In this document: piece by piece, positions 51,476-52,710 of the stretch
Layout: each line of letters starts with the position of its first letter
Position numbering within the stretch: position 1 is the stretch's first letter
Assembly: GCA_003163855.1 (NCBI GenBank)
Contig: PLRJ01000061.1
Coordinates: 1-52,710, forward strand
Direction: 5' to 3'
DNA: 52,710 nt
DNA from: Bryobacterales bacterium
Lineage (GTDB): Bacteria; Acidobacteriota; Terriglobia; Bryobacterales; Bryobacteraceae
Notes under the pieces: generated by a model
Seen by the model: only the letters and a program-made list of their open reading frames with translations
Databases searched by the model: none
Told to the model about the DNA's origin: nothing
Made by a program: the position numbers and the translations under genes

Positions 51476-52710
51476 ATGGGACAGCTCAGCGTCAATCTCT
51501 CGGTTAAGGTAAAAGAATTACATCGCTCGCTAAAGCGCGAAGAACGTACCGGTGTGTCGTTCCCACGCTTCTTCACCACCAAACTCGAAGCCGGTGTCAC
51601 CCCGTACGATCAGGTGAATTGGGAATCGCGTTCGGCGACTATTGGCAATGGTGCAGGCTCAGTGATATTTGAGCAGCGCGACATACAAGTTCCGGCCGAC
51701 TGGTCGCAGACAGCGACTAATATCGTGGCCAGCAAGTATTTTCATGGACGCATGGGTTCGCCGGAGCGCGAGACCAGTGTCGGGCAACTGGTTCACCGGG
51801 TGGTAGACACCATCGCCGATTGGGGATTCGACGGCAACTACTTCAAAACCAAGCAGGATGCGGAAAATTTCAGGAGCGAACTGGCGCATCTGATGCTGAA
51901 TCAGAAGGCGTGCTTCAATTCGCCGGTCTGGTTCAACGTCGGGGTGAGAGAAGCGCGCGGCTACGGATTTTATTTCGATGAAGCCACGCAGGTGGTGAAG
52001 AAGCTACAGCAGGGTGAAAATCATCCGCAGTGTTCGGCGTGCTTTATTAACTCGGTTGGCGATTCGTTAGAGTCGATTCTCGATCTGGCGAAGACTGAAG
52101 GCATGCTGTTCAAGTGGGGGTCGGGTACGGGCTCGAACTTGTCGGCCATTCGTGAGGAGGATGCGCATCTGTGGGGCGGCGGCCGGGCATCGGGACCGTT
52201 GAGCTTCATGAAAGGCTTCGACGCCTTCGCCGGCGTGATCAAGTCGGGCGGCAAAACGCGCCGGGCGGCCAAGATGGTGATCTTGAATACCGATCACCCG
52301 GATATCGAGAAGTTCGTCTGGTGCAAAGCGAAGGAAGAGAAGAAGGCCCACACGCTGATTGATGCGGGCTACGATTCATCGCTGGATGGCGAGGCTTACG
52401 GCAGCGTCTTCTTCCAGAACGCGAACAACTCAGTGCGCGCCACCGACGACTTTATGCAGGCGGTGGTGGGCGATACCGACTGGTGGACCAAGAGCGTTGC
52501 TACCGGCCAGCCGGTAAACAGGTTCAAGGCGCGCGAATTGATGCGTGAGATTGCCGATGCCACGCACCAGTGCGGCGATCCCGGCATGCAGTTCGATACA
52601 ACCATCAACCGCTGGCACACATCAAAGGCGACCGGCCGCATTAACGCCTCGAATCCATGCTCGGAATACATGTTCCTCGACGACACCGCCTGCAATCTCG
52701 CCTCGCTCAA
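51476..52710 (+). CDS. nrdJ: Class II (adenosylcobalamin-dependent) ribonucleotide reductase, 3'-truncated by window edge
   Basis: The frame is open from ATG at 51476 to the window end, giving the first 411 residues. It shows FNSPVWFNVG, PQCSACFINSVGDSLESIL (first active-site Cys region), KWGSGTGSNLSAIR and FDAFAGVIKSGGKTRRAAKM. NPCSEYMFLDDTACNLASL near the edge is the class II RNR signature carrying the active-site radical Cys region. It reduces ribonucleotides using AdoCbl and needs no oxygen. An AAGAAAGG about 14 bases before the ATG is a weak ribosome site. The rest lies outside the window. Confidence 0.95.
   Translation, partial: MGQLSVNLSVKVKELHRSLKREERTGVSFPRFFTTKLEAGVTPYDQVNWESRSATIGNGAGSVIFEQRDIQVPADWSQTATNIVASKYFHGRMGSPERETSVGQLVHRVVDTIADWGFDGNYFKTKQDAENFRSELAHLMLNQKACFNSPVWFNVGVREARGYGFYFDEATQVVKKLQQGENHPQCSACFINSVGDSLESILDLAKTEGMLFKWGSGTGSNLSAIREEDAHLWGGGRASGPLSFMKGFDAFAGVIKSGGKTRRAAKMVILNTDHPDIEKFVWCKAKEEKKAHTLIDAGYDSSLDGEAYGSVFFQNANNSVRATDDFMQAVVGDTDWWTKSVATGQPVNRFKARELMREIADATHQCGDPGMQFDTTINRWHTSKATGRINASNPCSEYMFLDDTACNLASL

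Overview
The window looks like chromosomal DNA of an Acidobacteriota member, most likely of the Bryobacterales/Solibacter type. This is inferred from gene content: a beta-propeller sensor hybrid kinase, carboxypeptidase-regulatory-like and TPR secreted proteins, an S8 protease with WGTS repeats, a class II (B12) ribonucleotide reductase, a PTPS/FolE pterin cluster, and many GTG/TTG starts in GC-rich DNA. No rRNA, tRNA, CRISPR array, insertion sequence or phage gene was recognised.

Layout. 1-660: tail of a conserved hypothetical gene with a clear intrinsic terminator. 760-3423 (minus): ECF sigma factor, zinc-binding membrane anti-sigma factor and multicopper oxidase, as an overlapping operon. 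3651-4664: secreted TPR protein. 4775-5944: glutaryl-CoA dehydrogenase. 5935-12162 (minus): small hypothetical, 4-alpha-glucanotransferase MalQ, an exported RbsD/FucU-like protein, an exported TPR protein and a subtilase. Divergent from the subtilase is a 1349-residue propeller hybrid histidine kinase (12397-16446). 16456-19446: LOG-family phosphoribohydrolase and a GH31 glucosidase. 19698-27829: PBP1C and a giant alpha-2-macroglobulin, overlapping by ATGA.

27970-29556: Hsp70-like ATPase. 29553-30854: PurA. 30912-35466: hypothetical, ankyrin protein, PheS and PheT in one tight run. 35564-39551: nucleotidase, metallophosphoesterase, YkgJ-type Cys-rich protein, HAD phosphatase and an iron-sulfur photolyase. 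39552-40381: a gene-poor scar with a frameshifted GNAT acetyltransferase and a frameshifted antitoxin-like gene. 40382-42320 (minus): TlpA-type thioredoxin and GlcD. 42430-43995: two PTPS paralogues and FolE (pterin/folate supply). 44032-45826: hypothetical, LysW-like zinc ribbon, small secreted protein and KDPG aldolase. 45881-47702 (minus): rhodanese and a Tat-type GH1 beta-glucosidase. 47725-50469: an ATP-grasp-like protein and a NarK-type transporter with a structured leader. 50540-50932: DksA/TraR protein. 50960-51475: a 516-bp intergenic region with a DnaA box, a promoter and hairpins, leading into nrdJ, which runs off the window.

Most of the window is housekeeping and carbohydrate metabolism. 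The best leads are: (i) a 16-bp helix that would bury the start codon of the NarK-type transporter; (ii) a PTPS-III-like enzyme (Glu in place of the catalytic Cys) next to a normal PTPS and FolE, suggesting a FolB bypass; (iii) an anti-sigma factor whose only start keeping all zinc ligands is a non-canonical ATA; (iv) the WGTS repeat tail of the subtilase; (v) the LysW-like protein with a polyacidic tail; (vi) the DnaA box and hairpin at the nrdJ promoter.
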